Below are positions 5,493 to 5,809 of a stretch of DNA of 5,809 bases, in pieces. Positions within the stretch are counted from its first letter, which is position 1; each line of letters opens with the position of its first letter. The position numbers and the translations under genes were made by a program. A model generated the notes under the pieces. The model made no database searches and was not told where the DNA came from. It saw only the letters and a list, made by a program, of their open reading frames with translations. Source of the stretch: Flavobacterium psychrophilum. Lineage in GTDB: Bacteria > Bacteroidota > Bacteroidia > Flavobacteriales > Flavobacteriaceae. Location of the stretch: contig CAMDGJ010000178.1 in the NCBI GenBank assembly GCA_945897545.1, positions 1 through 5,809 on the forward strand, read 5' to 3'.

Positions 5493-5809
5493 TTAAAACT
5501 GTCCTCTTTGCAATAAAGCCTGTTCAATATGTGCCAAATGGTGGTTGCAGTGCTAAGTATAAAGTCCGATTGTTTGGTCTAAACTTGATATTCTAATATC
5601 GGCAGGGTGAATAAATTGTCGTTTTAGTTCTGTTGAACTAAGGCTTTTCAGAAGTATAACCCAACGAGCGTGCACGCCTTCGATGATTTGAAGCGATGGT
5701 AGAATATCGTCCGAATTGCCATCAGCGAGTTCAGCCCATAATGCTTCTTGGTACGGTTTTATGGTAGGTACATCTTCAGTCAAAGCCAGTTTAAATCGGA
5801 TGAAACTAT
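5493..5809 (-). pseudogene. DinB/YfiT-like metal-dependent protein, 3' part, interrupted by an in-frame TAG
   Basis: The frame is open from the window edge (SFIRFKLALTEDVPTIKPY) and continues through PYQEALWAELADG, EGVHARWVILLKSLS and SSLDQTIGLYT. This is the pattern of the YfiT-like branch of the DinB four-helix superfamily, which includes thiol transferases of the bacillithiol type. A TAG at 5555-5553 then stops translation. The same frame continues as HCNHHLAHIEQALLQRGQF and ends at a TAA at 5495-5493. In relatives the stop position is a Trp (IGLY-x-WH...HHLAHI), so a single TGG-to-TAG change explains it. The lost tail carries the C-terminal histidines of the metal site, so the truncated product should be inactive. 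The true start lies outside the window. The TTG at 5783 is only an internal codon. Absence of other lesions suggests a recent mutation or a sequencing error. Confidence 0.85.

Noticed and set aside
5553..5555. TAG decoded as an amino acid (pyrrolysine or suppressor readthrough)
   Set aside because: Nothing in the window supports a recoding signal. A simple TGG-to-TAG mutation at a conserved Trp explains it.
5553..5783. Separate small gene starting at TTG 5783
   Set aside because: The frame continues upstream to the window edge with family-like sequence (FIRFKLALTED), and downstream past the TAG with the expected HHLAH motif. It is a segment of an interrupted gene.
1..5809. CRISPR array, tRNA or rRNA genes, transposase genes
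   Set aside because: No regularly spaced identical repeats, no cloverleaf or rRNA-like sequence, and no transposase or integrase motifs were seen on either strand.

Overview
The window looks like a chromosomal fragment of a Flavobacterium-type bacterium (phylum Bacteroidota). The base composition is AT-rich. The encoded proteins resemble flavobacterial families: a zinc-ribbon small protein, a membrane-anchored M28 peptidase, an LES-type surface lipoprotein and a YfiT-like DinB protein. All genes lie on the minus strand, so transcription runs from high to low coordinates.

Layout, in transcription order. (1) 5809-5493: the 3' part of a DinB/YfiT-like gene. A single in-frame TAG replaces the expected Trp just before its C-terminal histidine cluster, so it is a pseudogene. 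(2) 5432-5366: a palindromic intergenic repeat built from three spaced TTAAG units facing three CTTAA units. (3) 5319-4969: a small protein with a CX2C/CX3C zinc ribbon. (4) 4948-4004: an open frame that appears to be a chimera. It joins the N-terminal ~229 residues of an M28 aminopeptidase-like protein to the C-terminal ~85 residues of an L,D-transpeptidase-like protein. (5) 4006-3922: a decayed copy of the start of the downstream epimerase gene plus its leader. (6) 3759-2038: a YtcJ-like amidohydrolase lipoprotein with a surface-export signature. (7) 2040-1948: the intact copy of the duplicated leader, followed by (8) 1988-1110, a YeeZ-like NAD(P)-binding SDR/epimerase carrying two in-frame insertions related to one palindromic DNA repeat. 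(9) 1129-176: an EamA/DMT-type ten-helix exporter, overlapping the epimerase end. (10) 91-54: a strong bidirectional intrinsic terminator closing the block.

The epimerase and exporter are probably co-transcribed, and the zinc-ribbon gene and the chimera form another likely pair. I see no common pathway for the whole block. What stands out is structural: within 5.8 kb there is a nonsense mutation, a gene-fusion deletion, a gene insertion flanked by a long diverged direct repeat, and repeat elements inside a coding sequence. I read this as a rearrangement-prone accessory or decaying region rather than a dedicated new system. The in-gene palindromic repeats, the repeat-flanked amidohydrolase and the fusion are the observations most worth checking.
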